Shown: piece after piece, positions 1 to 7,947 of the stretch
Numbering within the stretch: the first letter of the stretch is position 1
Layout: each line of letters opens with the position of its first letter
Source of the DNA: Chlorobiaceae bacterium
GTDB lineage: Bacteria > Bacteroidota > Chlorobiia > Chlorobiales > Chlorobiaceae
Reading direction: 5' to 3'
Length of the DNA: 23,016 nt
NCBI GenBank assembly: GCA_013336025.1
Contig: JAAXUM010000002.1
Coordinates: forward strand, 1 to 23,016
Translations under genes and position numbers: made by a program
Notes under the pieces: model-generated
Databases searched by the model: none
The model's input: only the letters and a program-made list of their open reading frames with translations
What the model was told of the DNA's origin: nothing

Positions 1-98
1 TTGTCATCATCCTGCGGGTCCCAGCCGGCACGGGCGGTTCCTGCAACTAATCCCAAAAGCATAAAAACAAATGCCGCAACCCTCATCATTTTCATCAT
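1..98 (-). CDS. Exported protein of unknown function, N-terminal fragment
   Basis: Only the first 32 codons are inside the window. The start codon at 98-96 is preceded by an AGGAG ribosome binding site at 104-108 with five bases of spacing, which makes the start convincing. The peptide begins MMKMMR, continues with a hydrophobic stretch (VAAFVFMLLGLVAG) and a likely signal peptidase site after TARA, giving a mature protein starting GWDPQDDD. It is therefore probably secreted to the periplasm. No family can be assigned from this fragment. It lies downstream of the clpB-like gene on the same strand but is separated from it by a terminator, so it is probably transcribed separately. Confidence 0.7.
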   Translation of the reverse strand, partial: MMKMMRVAAFVFMLLGLVAGTARAGWDPQDDD

Positions 99-260
99 AA
101 CAACTCCTGTTAACGTTGTTCAAATAAAATCAAACCAATAGAGACAAGCAATATCATCCAACGTGTAATGTACAATTTTCCCGCTTAAAAATCCTCCGGG
201 TTGAAACGTTACCTGTTACGAGAAAAACCATGACAGCATTGAGACCCTTGAGCACTCCAA

Positions 261-293
261 AACAAAAAAGTTGCCAACAACCCTGTTGGCAAC
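261..293 (-). terminator. Rho-independent terminator after the clpB-like gene
   Basis: A perfect 10-bp stem (270-279 with 284-293, GTTGCCAACA / TGTTGGCAAC) closes on a four-base loop. Read on the minus strand it is followed by six T residues, then G and more T. It lies about 60 bases beyond the stop codon of the ClpB-like gene, so that reading frame ends before a true transcription terminator. Confidence 0.8.
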
Positions 294-353
294 AAATCTG
301 ATAGAAAAAAACGTTTCGAAAAAAAAAGCGCACGCTATCCGGTCAAACAAGGG

Positions 354-1682
354 TCAGGAGTTGTGATTTGCTTCGATTTCCCTTTTCAAAGCCTCTCGCT
401 CAATTTCGAGACGCCTGATCTCACGATTAAGCCGATCAAGCTCTTCCGGGCTGCTGTCAATTTCAAGCCTCAGCCTTGAAGATGCCTCATCAATAAGATC
501 AATAGCCTTGTCAGGCAGGAACCGATCGGCAATATAGCGATCCGACAGTTCTGCCGCCGCAACAAGGGCTGCGTCCTTGATCCGTACGCCATGATGAATT
601 TCATACTTTTCTTTCAGTCCACGCAGAATTGAAACCGTGTCTTCAACACTCGGCTGATCAACCAGAACCGTCTGGAACCTGCGCTCAAGAGCAGCATCCT
701 TCTCAATATGCTTGCGGTACTCATCAAGGGTGGTTGCACCGATACAGCGCAATTCACCGCGGGCAAGAGCAGGTTTGAGGATATTGGCTGCGTCCATTGA
801 ACCCTCGGCTGAACCCGCTCCGACAAGAAGATGAATTTCGTCAATAAAAAGAATAATCTCCCCAGCTGCCGACTGCACCTCCTTCACAACAGCTTTCAGC
901 CGTTCCTCAAACTCACCGCGAAACTTTGCTCCGGCAACAAGCTGCGCAATGTCAAGAGCGGCAATCTGCTTGCTTTTAAGGTTCTCGGGAACGTCTCCGG
1001 CAACAATGCGCTGGGCAATCCCCTCTACAAGTGCGGTTTTACCAACACCCGGATCGCCTATCAGTACCGGATTGTTCTTGGTGCGGCGACTGAGAATCTG
1101 CAAGACGCGCCTGATCTCATCATCACGACCGATAACCGGATCAAGCTTTCCTTTTCGCACCTCATCATTAAGATTGCGCGAATACTTTTTCAGGGAATTG
1201 TATGAATCTTCGGCAGTCTGGCTGGTTACACGCTGTGAACCTCTTATGGTTGCAAGCACTTTCAGAATGGAATTTCTGTTAATGCCGGCATCCTGCAGCA
1301 TTCGGGAGACCTTGACCCCCGATTCGCTCATGGCAATAAAAAGATGCTCTGAACTGATATAATCATCTTTAAGAGCTTCGGCCTCTTTAAGAGCCACATC
1401 AAACACCTTTCCGAGATTCTGCGAAATATACTGCCCGGACGCCGATGCCCCGGTCACCTTCGGAATCCTTTCGAGCTCCCGCTCTACTGCCGAGAGAAGA
1501 TTTTCAACAGAAACTTCAAGTTTCTGGGCAATCTGTACAGCAATACTCGAACTGTCATCGAGCACCGAAAAGAGCAGATGTTCCGGCTCCACCTGCTGAT
1601 GCTGCCGACTGCCTGCAAGTGTAGCGGCCGCCTGGAGTGCCTCTTGTGCTTTTACGGTAAATTTGTTGGGATCAAACTGCAT
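354..1682 (-). CDS. clpB: ClpB-type chaperone, N-terminal half only (N-domain plus NBD1)
   Basis: The 442-residue product matches the first half of the ClpB/Hsp104 disaggregase. Residues 1-145 form the double Clp N-domain repeat. The first AAA+ module follows, with Walker A GDPGVGKT (209-216), Walker B ILFIDE (277-282), the sensor-1 stretch IGATT (314-318) and arginine-finger residues R334/R335. The protein then enters the coiled-coil middle domain (about 409-435) and stops. Full ClpB is about 860 residues, so most of the middle domain and all of NBD2 are absent, and nothing downstream encodes them before the terminator. The frame is intact and motifs are conserved, arguing for a functional split gene rather than decay. 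NBD1 would assemble with a separately encoded NBD2 half or act alone; this is inference. No CIRCE element or clear heat-shock promoter was seen upstream. Confidence 0.9.
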   Translation of the reverse strand: MQFDPNKFTVKAQEALQAAATLAGSRQHQQVEPEHLLFSVLDDSSSIAVQIAQKLEVSVENLLSAVERELERIPKVTGASASGQYISQNLGKVFDVALKEAEALKDDYISSEHLFIAMSESGVKVSRMLQDAGINRNSILKVLATIRGSQRVTSQTAEDSYNSLKKYSRNLNDEVRKGKLDPVIGRDDEIRRVLQILSRRTKNNPVLIGDPGVGKTALVEGIAQRIVAGDVPENLKSKQIAALDIAQLVAGAKFRGEFEERLKAVVKEVQSAAGEIILFIDEIHLLVGAGSAEGSMDAANILKPALARGELRCIGATTLDEYRKHIEKDAALERRFQTVLVDQPSVEDTVSILRGLKEKYEIHHGVRIKDAALVAAAELSDRYIADRFLPDKAIDLIDEASSRLRLEIDSSPEELDRLNREIRRLEIEREALKREIEANHNS

Positions 1683-1717
1683 GGTCTCATCGGTTTATCT
1701 GTTGGCAAGCAAATATT

Positions 1718-1745
1718 ATTTTATTTCTGTCCCACCACCTCCCAA
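1718..1745 (-). promoter_or_regulatory. Possible sigma-70-type promoter for the clpB-like gene
   Basis: On the minus strand TTGGGA (1745-1740) and TAAAAT (1723-1718) are 16 bases apart, about 35 bases before the start codon. Read by eye only; there is no obvious sigma-32 consensus. Confidence 0.3.
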
Positions 1746-1838
1746 GATAAATGCCTGATGGAGAGATCTTTGAATACAGAACACTGCGAAGTGTAAAAAA
1801 GTTACCATGCCCGTACAATTACCGATCCCTTCTTCCAT

Positions 1839-1874
1839 AAAAAAAGTCACGACCGCCTTGACTGCCGTGACTTT
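1839..1874 (-). terminator. Terminator after the small gene at 1941-2228
   Basis: Eight-base arms AAGTCACG (1844-1851) and CGTGACTT (1866-1873) pair around a 14-base loop that may pair partly further. On the minus strand the stem runs directly into seven T residues. It is placed to end transcripts of the upstream small gene and probably of the Bat run, isolating them from the clpB-like gene. Confidence 0.7.
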
Positions 1875-1940
1875 CAAACTGAAATATTCGATACATATCT
1901 TATATGCTCACTACCGGACCACCCTTTTGTGAAAATCAAA

Positions 1941-2228
1941 TCACTGCTGATTCGTAGACTTGGCAAGGTTTCTTGCGACAGCGTTAACCACAAGCCTCAA
2001 AATCTCCCCTCCGGTTGATACAAGTTCTGCACTTTTTTCCTGAATATGCCGCTGTGTAGCTACCTGATCCTTGAAAAAATCAACACCTTCCTTTTCGTAA
2101 TTACCACCGCTGACATAATCGTCAATAACCCGTTCAGCTTCGCTGAAGGGCATATTAAGCACTTTTATCCCAAGTTTTGCCCGTTCAATGGGATCAAGAA
2201 TTTTCTGACCGGTGTGTTGCTGCTCCAT
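1941..2228 (-). CDS. Small hypothetical protein, helical and soluble
   Basis: A 95-residue product starting MEQQHTGQKILDP, rich in charged and amphipathic helical stretches, with no signal peptide or membrane segment from this start. I do not recognise the family. The frame is open further upstream to a TTG at 2300, which would add a 24-residue, partly hydrophobic extension; neither start has a convincing ribosome binding site. I chose the ATG because a soluble helical protein then begins cleanly. It follows batB on the same strand with a gap of about 120 bases and no terminator between, so it may be transcribed with the Bat genes. A phasin-like or coiled-coil scaffold is conceivable but unsupported. 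Confidence 0.6.
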   Translation of the reverse strand: MEQQHTGQKILDPIERAKLGIKVLNMPFSEAERVIDDYVSGGNYEKEGVDFFKDQVATQRHIQEKSAELVSTGGEILRLVVNAVARNLAKSTNQQ

Positions 2229-2350
2229 AAAAGTAGGGTTAACATCTTGAAAAGCACGACCTGAAATAAACCAGAGTGAATTTAACAATCTTTTCAACAA
2301 GAAACCAAAGCCCCGGCACGTAACACGATCTTCCCACTACCTATTACCCA

Positions 2351-3364
2351 TTACCCGATCCTCCGCCCCTGCCTGAGAAAAAGTTCAAGAAGCAGCAGCA
2401 GGCAGCCGGCCAGAAGAAAATATGGATAGATCGGTATCCGTTCAACCGGCATCATCACAAGTCGTGACATTGAAACCAGAGTAGTGATACGTTCGGCAAC
2501 CCGATCAAAAACAGCATCATCCTCGCTGCCGTCAAAAAACGCCCCTCCCGAATCACCTGCAAGCCGCCTCATGGTTTCAGGACTGGAGCGGGTTTTCACT
2601 ACCTTTCCCTCTGCATCCTTTTTAACGCCGGCAGACTGACCCAGAGGAATCACTGCCGGAGTCGGCTTCCCCAATACAATCGTAAAAACAGAAACACCGC
2701 TTTGCTTGAGTGCTTCGGCTGCCGATCTGAAGTTTCCCGAATGATTCTCGCCATCACTCAGAAGAACAATAACTTTCTCGCCCTGAACCTCCTCATCATC
2801 AGGAGACATTGTCTGTTCAAAAAGATGCATGGCAAGATTGAGCGCACTGTCGAACGCCGTTCCCTGATCTGAAACAAGGTCTGTTGAAACCATTCCGAGC
2901 AATGCTTCAAAAGCCGCGTGATCGGTTGTCATCGGGCACTGCACCAGCGGAGAGCCCGCAAAAAGAAGCAGCGCCTGCCGGCCATCCCTCAACCCCCTGC
3001 TGATACGGGAAATACCTGATTTAGCTCGGGTCAGCCTGTCCGGAGATACATCCGAAACCAGCATACTGTTTGAAACATCAAGCATGAACACAACATCAAC
3101 TCCCTTTCGCACAACAGGACGGCTTCCCCGACAGAGCTGCGGACCGCAAAAAGCAAGCAAAAACAAGGCTGTCGCAAAAAAAGGAAGCAGCCATCGAATA
3201 AAAAGAATCCGCAGGTCGCTGTCGGGCATTATCCAGCCAGCCAGTTCAGCATCAGCAAGCAGTTTCCTTGCCTGACGCTGTCTGGTCACCCCATATCCAA
3301 GCAGCACGGCAAGAGGCATGAGAAAAAGCAGATAGACAAAATGTTCAGGCCATGCAAAACACAT
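2351..3364 (-). CDS. batB: BatB-like von Willebrand A domain membrane protein
   Basis: The 337-residue product has an N-terminal hydrophobic segment (about 8-26), a second one near 52-73, a VWA domain (about 88-295) and a C-terminal membrane helix (about 313-330), the usual Bat arrangement with the VWA domain outside the cytoplasmic membrane. The metal-ion-dependent adhesion site looks complete: DVSNS (D96, S98, S100), T169 in QGTA and D204 in LLSDGEN. A GGAGT ribosome binding site sits seven bases before the ATG. It starts 36 bases after the batA stop and is almost certainly in the same transcript. Bat proteins were named for aerotolerance in Bacteroides; their partner is normally a MoxR ATPase, found upstream here. 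BatA and BatB are close paralogues, so the letter is less sure than the family. Confidence 0.88.
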   Translation of the reverse strand: MCFAWPEHFVYLLFLMPLAVLLGYGVTRQRQARKLLADAELAGWIMPDSDLRILFIRWLLPFFATALFLLAFCGPQLCRGSRPVVRKGVDVVFMLDVSNSMLVSDVSPDRLTRAKSGISRISRGLRDGRQALLLFAGSPLVQCPMTTDHAAFEALLGMVSTDLVSDQGTAFDSALNLAMHLFEQTMSPDDEEVQGEKVIVLLSDGENHSGNFRSAAEALKQSGVSVFTIVLGKPTPAVIPLGQSAGVKKDAEGKVVKTRSSPETMRRLAGDSGGAFFDGSEDDAVFDRVAERITTLVSMSRLVMMPVERIPIYPYFLLAGCLLLLLELFLRQGRRIG

Positions 3365-3400
3365 GAACGCACTCCGGCAATACGATTATGAAAACTCTTT

Positions 3401-4438
3401 TCAGGGTATCCGAATCAATCGGGTGCTGGTCATCACCAGCTCCAGAACAAACAGACAAAGTGCTGATAACAGCAACTTGTCAAAAAGCACAAACTTCCTT
3501 TGGGATACCGGGCTGCGGAGAGAACTTTTTTCAAGCCGGTCAATATCATCAAATGTCTCTGCCAACCCGGCCTTGTCACCGACCCTGAAAGAACGACCAT
3601 CTGTCAGTCTTGCAATTGCAGAGAGAACATCCTCTGCCGGCGAACCGGAAAGTGCCGCTCCTGCAGAAAAAAAACTGTCAGCCGAACGGTCAGACAATCT
3701 TGCATCTTGTGCAGTTGCGGCTATCGTATAGATTCTGATACCGTCCCGCAATGCGAACCCTGCTGCCGTCAAAGGATCAATATCACCTGCGTTGTTTTCT
3801 CCGTCGGTCAGAAGAATAATGGCTTTCTGACGGGACTCCGATGTCCTGAGACGATTCACTGCAATAAGGATAGCCGTTCCTATAGCCGTACCCTCTTCCT
3901 GAATCACCTCCGAAGAGATGTTGTCAATCACCGTACCAAGAGTAAGGTGATCAAGCGTCAGCGGGCAGGGCGTATACCCCTTGCCGCTGAAAACCACCAG
4001 ACCGATCCTGTCAGCGGAACGACTCAGAACAAACCGCTTCCCTACACCCTTTACCGCTTCAAGACGACTCTCACCATTAAAATCCTTTTGATGCATCGAT
4101 CGGGACACATCGAGCACCAGCAGAAGATCAATTCCCCTCGTCTCTGCAACCGTCTTTCGCTGAACAACACTGGGTTGGGCCATGGCAAAAACCGAAAGAA
4201 GCAGCACCGCTGCACGAAGAAAAAACGGAAGGCGATGCAGAAAAACAGATGCCTCAAAACCCTGCTCCCTCAATCTCTCCTCTCCGGGAAAAACAAGAGC
4301 GGCATGGCGTCCGGTTCCTTCTCTCCACAGGTATAACCAGAACACAAAGGCAAGAACCGGCAAAAGCAGAAACCACAAAGGTTCCGCAAACTCAAGACGG
4401 GGTATATCGGAAAACCACTTCTGCATAGGCATGTTCAT
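3401..4438 (-). CDS. batA: BatA-like von Willebrand A domain membrane protein
   Basis: The 345-residue product has two N-terminal hydrophobic segments (about 20-38 and 70-88), a VWA domain (about 102-305) and a C-terminal helix (about 322-338). The MIDAS residues are D110, S112 and S114 (DVSRS), T184 (EEGTA) and D212 (LLTDGEN), so metal-dependent ligand binding should be intact. The N-terminal aerotolerance-type segment LEFAEPLWFLLLPVLA is typical of BatA. It heads the batA-batB pair and is preceded by a 190-base gap with a promoter-like sequence, so it may be expressed both from that promoter and by read-through from the MoxR genes. Three in-frame ATGs lie in the first five codons; a GGAG lies about 15 bases before the first, so the exact start is uncertain by up to four residues. 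Confidence 0.88.
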   Translation of the reverse strand: MNMPMQKWFSDIPRLEFAEPLWFLLLPVLAFVFWLYLWREGTGRHAALVFPGEERLREQGFEASVFLHRLPFFLRAAVLLLSVFAMAQPSVVQRKTVAETRGIDLLLVLDVSRSMHQKDFNGESRLEAVKGVGKRFVLSRSADRIGLVVFSGKGYTPCPLTLDHLTLGTVIDNISSEVIQEEGTAIGTAILIAVNRLRTSESRQKAIILLTDGENNAGDIDPLTAAGFALRDGIRIYTIAATAQDARLSDRSADSFFSAGAALSGSPAEDVLSAIARLTDGRSFRVGDKAGLAETFDDIDRLEKSSLRSPVSQRKFVLFDKLLLSALCLFVLELVMTSTRLIRIP

Positions 4439-4548
4439 TTACAGCAAAATGCAACTCCGCTTCTCTGAAGATCACCCGCTCCCTGCAAGAGCACTTCCGC
4501 CTGTTCAAGCACCGGTTCTGTCGCTTTTTTCTTCCTGGACGGAGAATA

Positions 4549-4576
4549 AATATAACAGGGCGGAGAGCAAGTTCAA
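4549..4576 (-). promoter_or_regulatory. Possible internal promoter for batA-batB
   Basis: On the minus strand TTGAAC (4576-4571) and TATATT (4554-4549) are separated by 16 bases, in the 190-base gap between the BatD-like gene and batA. The rest of this gap (4439-4628) shows no convincing reading frame. By eye only. Confidence 0.4.
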
Positions 4577-4628
4577 GAGTTGCCTTCCATGAAAACCCTG
4601 TCTGGTTTGTCAGGAATAAAACCGGGAC

Positions 4629-5600
4629 TCACCGTTTCGGGCGCCTCGCCGATCGGATAAGCTGCTCAGCTTTGTGGATCGACTGGCGGCTCTCTTCGAG
4701 ATCGGGCCGACTGTCGGCGAATTTGACAAGATCTGCCTGCCGGAGCAGATTGATGATACTTTCACGACCCGCAACCTCGAGTTTTTTCAGGTCGCGCTCA
4801 ATCTCCTGCGTCACGGCTTCAAGCGCCCTGATGTTAAACCTGCGTTCAAGGTACTCCCGCATAATGGCACTGAGTTCGTCATGACAGGCCGACGGGGTCA
4901 TCCCCGATGACAAACGCGTGGTGAGTTTGCTGAGTTTCCGGTGTGCTACCTGACCGGGATCAACAGATTCTGCGCTTTTATGGACCCTGCGCCTGACAAA
5001 ATAGAGGATGAGCAACACAACCCCTGCTGCGAAAAGCACAAAAGACACAAGCGGAACAAAGATAAAAAAAGGAAAATCTGGAGCAGCCAGCGGCTTTATC
5101 GGCCTGAGTTCGTGCATTGACGAATCGGTCATCGCCTTGATAAATACCCTGACAGGAGGGGTTTTACCAGGAGTGCCGGTAACCCTTCCGGAATTGTCCC
5201 TGAATATGACCGGCAGTGGGGGAAGCGTCTGCGGGCCACTGCCGAATGCAGCGAATTCGAGCTCAAGCCGCTCCTGGCTGACACCCTGAAAAAGAGATCC
5301 TGAAACACGTTTACTGCTGACAAGAACAAAAGGCCTGATGGCACTGCTGTCAACTGCAGCAATTTCGGCATGCTCTCCTGCCAATGAGTGCACCGTAAAG
5401 AGACATCGCACCCGCCCACCGGCATAGACGCTGTCTGCAGAGAGCCTGACGGTAATCCTGTCGGTTTTTCTGTCACATGCAGCACGCCCTGGAATCAGGA
5501 TAGCAACAAATAAATTGACAAACAGAAGCAACAAAAAGCACTCACGGGCTACTGTTCTTTTCAGTTTAGATTTTCTGCTCACGATAACGAAAAAATGCAT
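4629..5600 (-). CDS. BatD-like single-pass membrane protein of the MoxR/Bat cluster
   Basis: The 323-residue product has an N-terminal hydrophobic signal or anchor (about 21-36), a beta-rich domain expected outside the membrane (about 45-155), a transmembrane helix (about 178-202) and a cytoplasmic, charged, helical tail (about 205-320). This layout recurs in short BatD-type or DUF4381-type proteins placed between DUF58 and VWA genes. Nothing suggests catalysis; a structural or adaptor role in the Bat complex is the reasonable inference. The ATG overlaps the end of the DUF58 gene by 35 bases; an in-frame GTG at codon 7 would cut this to 17 bases. Neither start has a good ribosome binding site, so translation may depend on coupling to the upstream gene. 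Confidence 0.75.
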   Translation of the reverse strand: MHFFVIVSRKSKLKRTVARECFLLLLFVNLFVAILIPGRAACDRKTDRITVRLSADSVYAGGRVRCLFTVHSLAGEHAEIAAVDSSAIRPFVLVSSKRVSGSLFQGVSQERLELEFAAFGSGPQTLPPLPVIFRDNSGRVTGTPGKTPPVRVFIKAMTDSSMHELRPIKPLAAPDFPFFIFVPLVSFVLFAAGVVLLILYFVRRRVHKSAESVDPGQVAHRKLSKLTTRLSSGMTPSACHDELSAIMREYLERRFNIRALEAVTQEIERDLKKLEVAGRESIINLLRQADLVKFADSRPDLEESRQSIHKAEQLIRSARRPKR

Positions 5601-6480
5601 TGAGATCGCTGATAAAGGAACGATCGGTATCGAGAAAAACTGTATCGATTTTCATGCGCCGCAATCTCTGTCTGAGATCGTCATAATACCTGATCTGAGC
5701 TTCGCGGTACCGTTCAACCGTTTTTCTGCTGCCGGCATCAACAATAACGCTTCTTCGGGTTTCAGGATCTTCAAGCAGCAAAAGGCCGGTTTTGGGAAGC
5801 GCTTTGTCAAGCGGATCACTGAGATGAATAAGCACAAAATCGTGGCGTGTGTTCAGAAGCTTCATCCCCCCCTCATAGTTGCGGTCATCAAGATCGGTCA
5901 AAAGAAAGATAATCGCCTTTCGCTTCTGTGTAAACCTTACAAACGAAAGAGCCGCAGTAATATCGGTATTCCGACTTTTGGGCTGCTGACTGAACAGAGC
6001 TTCAAGAATCACCAGCACCTGTCGGCGACCTTTTGCCGGCGGAATAAAGGTCTCTATTCTGTCGGTAAAAACCAGCAGGCCAACCTTGTCATTATTCTGA
6101 ATGGCGCTGTAAGCAAGAACAGCGCTTACTTCAAGGGCAAGATCCCGTTTGCTGCGTTTTCTGCTGCCGAAAAGCATCGAGGCCGAGCCATCAACAAGAA
6201 GCAACATCGTCCGCTCCCGTTCTTCCGTAAATTGCTTGACATAAAGATCGTGCTTGCGAGCTGATGTGTTCCAGTCAACAGCGCGCACATCGTCGCCGTA
6301 CTGATATTCACGCACATGACTGAACTCTATCCCTTTTCCCTTAAATGAGGAGTGGTACTCACCGCTGAACAGCTCACTGGCCATCCGGCGAGACCGGATC
6401 TCAACGTACCGTATGGCATCCGTCAACTGTTTATGGCTGCGCTCCTGCTTTTCCATCACACCTCGGTTCTTGTAATCCAT
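5566..6480 (-). CDS. DUF58 domain protein (VWA-like) of the MoxR operon
   Basis: A 304-residue soluble protein with the DUF58 signature EYQYGDDVRAVDWNTSAR (58-75), followed by a VWA-like fold starting with LLVDGSASM (D97, S99, S101) and a hydrophobic strand ending in LLTDLDD that supplies a further acidic residue. DUF58 proteins accompany MoxR ATPases and Bat proteins in many phyla and are thought to be cytoplasmic partners of the ATPase; no biochemical activity is established. The gene starts 17 bases after the moxR stop. The first ATG lacks a ribosome binding site; the ATG at codon 9 has GAGGT just upstream but with very short spacing, so the start is uncertain by eight residues. Confidence 0.9.
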   Translation of the reverse strand: MDYKNRGVMEKQERSHKQLTDAIRYVEIRSRRMASELFSGEYHSSFKGKGIEFSHVREYQYGDDVRAVDWNTSARKHDLYVKQFTEERERTMLLLVDGSASMLFGSRKRSKRDLALEVSAVLAYSAIQNNDKVGLLVFTDRIETFIPPAKGRRQVLVILEALFSQQPKSRNTDITAALSFVRFTQKRKAIIFLLTDLDDRNYEGGMKLLNTRHDFVLIHLSDPLDKALPKTGLLLLEDPETRRSVIVDAGSRKTVERYREAQIRYYDDLRQRLRRMKIDTVFLDTDRSFISDLNAFFRYREQKI

Positions 6481-6497
6481 TGATTAAAACGTACCGG

Positions 6498-7496
6498 TTA
6501 CGGCACCTGCACATGCTGCAGAATCTGTCGGATGAGGTCGTCAGGACGAACATTATCGGCCTCAGCTTCATAGCTCGGCCTGAGACGGTGCCGCAGCGTA
6601 TCATACGCTATTGCCTTGACATCTTCAGGGGTAATGTAGGCCCGATGATTAAGAAATGCGTGTGCTTTAGCCGCAAGAAGAAGAAATATCGAGGCACGGG
6701 GAGATGCACCGTACTCAATCATCTGTTCAAGCTGCGAGAGTCCATGCAGTGCAGGATCCCGGGTTGTCACAACCAGATCAACGATGTATCGCTGCACTCT
6801 TGGATCAACATAGATCCGGTCAATAAGGGTTCGAGCCCGAACAATCTCTTCTGGCTGCACTACTGCGCTGACAGCGGGCACCTGTATGGAAACTGTAGCC
6901 TGCTGCATGATTTCAAGCTCTTCGTCATACGAAGGGTACTCAACCATGACTTTCATCATAAAACGGTCCAACTGTGCTTCCGGAAGGAGATAGGTTCCCT
7001 CATGCTCAATCGGATTCTGCGTTGCCAGCACCAGAAAGGGTTCCGGTAACGAAAACGTGTAACTGCCGATGGTCACCTGACGTTCCTGCATGGCTTCAAG
7101 CAGAGCAGACTGAACCTTTGCCGGTGTGCGGTTGATTTCATCAGCAAGAATCACATTGGCAAATACAGGCCCCCGGTGCGGAGAGAACTCCATATCTTTC
7201 GGGTTGTAAATCATGGTTCCTATCAGATCAGCAGGAAGCATGTCCGGCGTAAACTGAATTCTCTGGAAGGTCAGGTTCACTGCTGCGGCCAAAGTTTTCA
7301 CCATAAGGGTTTTGGCAAGACCGGGAACCCCTTCAAGCAAGACATGCCCATTGGAAAGCATCGCAATAAACAATCGGCGAATCACCTCTTTCTGACCGAC
7401 AATCCGCCGGGAAAGCTGATCCGCAGCTCGATCGAGAAAAGTTGAAACCTCAACAATCTCTCTTCCGAGCCTTTCAAGCTCTTCTGCATGCTGCAT
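6498..7496 (-). CDS. moxR: MoxR-family AAA+ ATPase
   Basis: A 332-residue MoxR ATPase with Walker A GVPGLAKT (56-63), Walker B ILADE (116-120), the MoxR-typical stretch LATQNPIEHEGTYLLPEAQLD, and the C-terminal lid ending in RPSYEAEA. MoxR proteins are chaperone-like ATPases that mature or remodel partners, usually VWA proteins encoded beside them, as here. The open frame extends 25 codons further upstream, but AGGAG at 7507-7503 lies six bases before the ATG at 7496, so that start is preferred. It is the first gene of the minus-strand run moxR, DUF58, BatD-like, batA, batB and is preceded by a hairpin-forming leader. Confidence 0.93.
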   Translation of the reverse strand: MQHAEELERLGREIVEVSTFLDRAADQLSRRIVGQKEVIRRLFIAMLSNGHVLLEGVPGLAKTLMVKTLAAAVNLTFQRIQFTPDMLPADLIGTMIYNPKDMEFSPHRGPVFANVILADEINRTPAKVQSALLEAMQERQVTIGSYTFSLPEPFLVLATQNPIEHEGTYLLPEAQLDRFMMKVMVEYPSYDEELEIMQQATVSIQVPAVSAVVQPEEIVRARTLIDRIYVDPRVQRYIVDLVVTTRDPALHGLSQLEQMIEYGASPRASIFLLLAAKAHAFLNHRAYITPEDVKAIAYDTLRHRLRPSYEAEADNVRPDDLIRQILQHVQVP

Positions 7497-7537
7497 AATC
7501 ATCTCCTCCCAATGATTTAATAAGTCCTGAGCAATGA

Positions 7538-7571
7538 GTGCCGGGTTCTGAGTGTTCAGCTTTCCCGGCAC
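7538..7571 (-). other. Inverted repeat in the moxR leader
   Basis: GTGCCGGG (7538-7545) and CCCGGCAC (7564-7571) are perfect 8-base arms around an 18-base loop, and the loop contains a further CTGA/TCAG pairing. The 3' arm on the minus strand ends about 40 bases before the moxR start. No T run follows, so it is not a standard terminator; it could be an RNA leader structure or an operator. Confidence 0.5.
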
Positions 7572-7697
7572 ATCCTGAGCGCCTCATCAAGCAATCTTTT
7601 CGCTCTATGTCAAAACCGGATCCATCCCTGACGTCAGATTGACAAACCCTTACAGATCCGGAACATTACGTATTTCCCTCCTACCCCGGCGCCCCGC

Positions 7698-7925
7698 TCA
7701 CCGCTTTCGGTAAAGGTCTCTGAACCCGAAAAGAAGAAGTGCGGCACCAACTGACAGTGCGGGCCAGGAGATCAGGTCACCGATGTAGAAAAGACTGTTG
7801 AGAATTCCGACATTCGGAGCAAGCAGAAGAATCAGATCAGCTCCGGCAAGAATAAGCAGAAGATTGAAAAAACCGATCCTGACCTTCGGTTTGCTATTAT
7901 TGCCCGGTTTATTAGCTTTGGCCAT
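7698..7925 (-). CDS. Small two-helix membrane protein, unknown
   Basis: A 75-residue product with a basic N-terminus ([16 protein letters not shown]), two hydrophobic helices (about 18-38 and 48-66) and a basic C-terminus (RDLYRKR), so both ends probably face the cytoplasm. I do not recognise a family. No clear ribosome binding site precedes the ATG. It is divergent from tsaD with only 22 bases between the start codons, so the promoters of both genes must overlap the opposite coding regions. The gap on its other side, 7497-7697, holds no gene but contains inverted repeats. Confidence 0.6.
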   Translation of the reverse strand: MAKANKPGNNSKPKVRIGFFNLLLILAGADLILLLAPNVGILNSLFYIGDLISWPALSVGAALLLFGFRDLYRKR

Positions 7926-7947
7926 AGGTATTCAGAAAAAACGCACT

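Noticed and set aside
1683..1940. CIRCE or sigma-32 control of the clpB-like gene
   Set aside because: No TTAGCACTC-type inverted repeat and no CTTGAAA/CCCCAT pair could be found in the upstream region.
3500..4336. A 278-codon plus-strand frame antisense to batA
   Set aside because: It lies opposite a well-supported VWA gene, is rich in Cys, Arg and His in a pattern typical of shadow frames, and shows no domain.
5515..6264. A 249-codon plus-strand frame antisense to the DUF58 and BatD-like genes
   Set aside because: The minus-strand genes have clear family motifs; this frame has none and crosses a gene junction.
6480..7049. A 189-codon plus-strand frame opposite moxR
   Set aside because: It is the shadow of a conserved AAA+ gene with intact Walker motifs.
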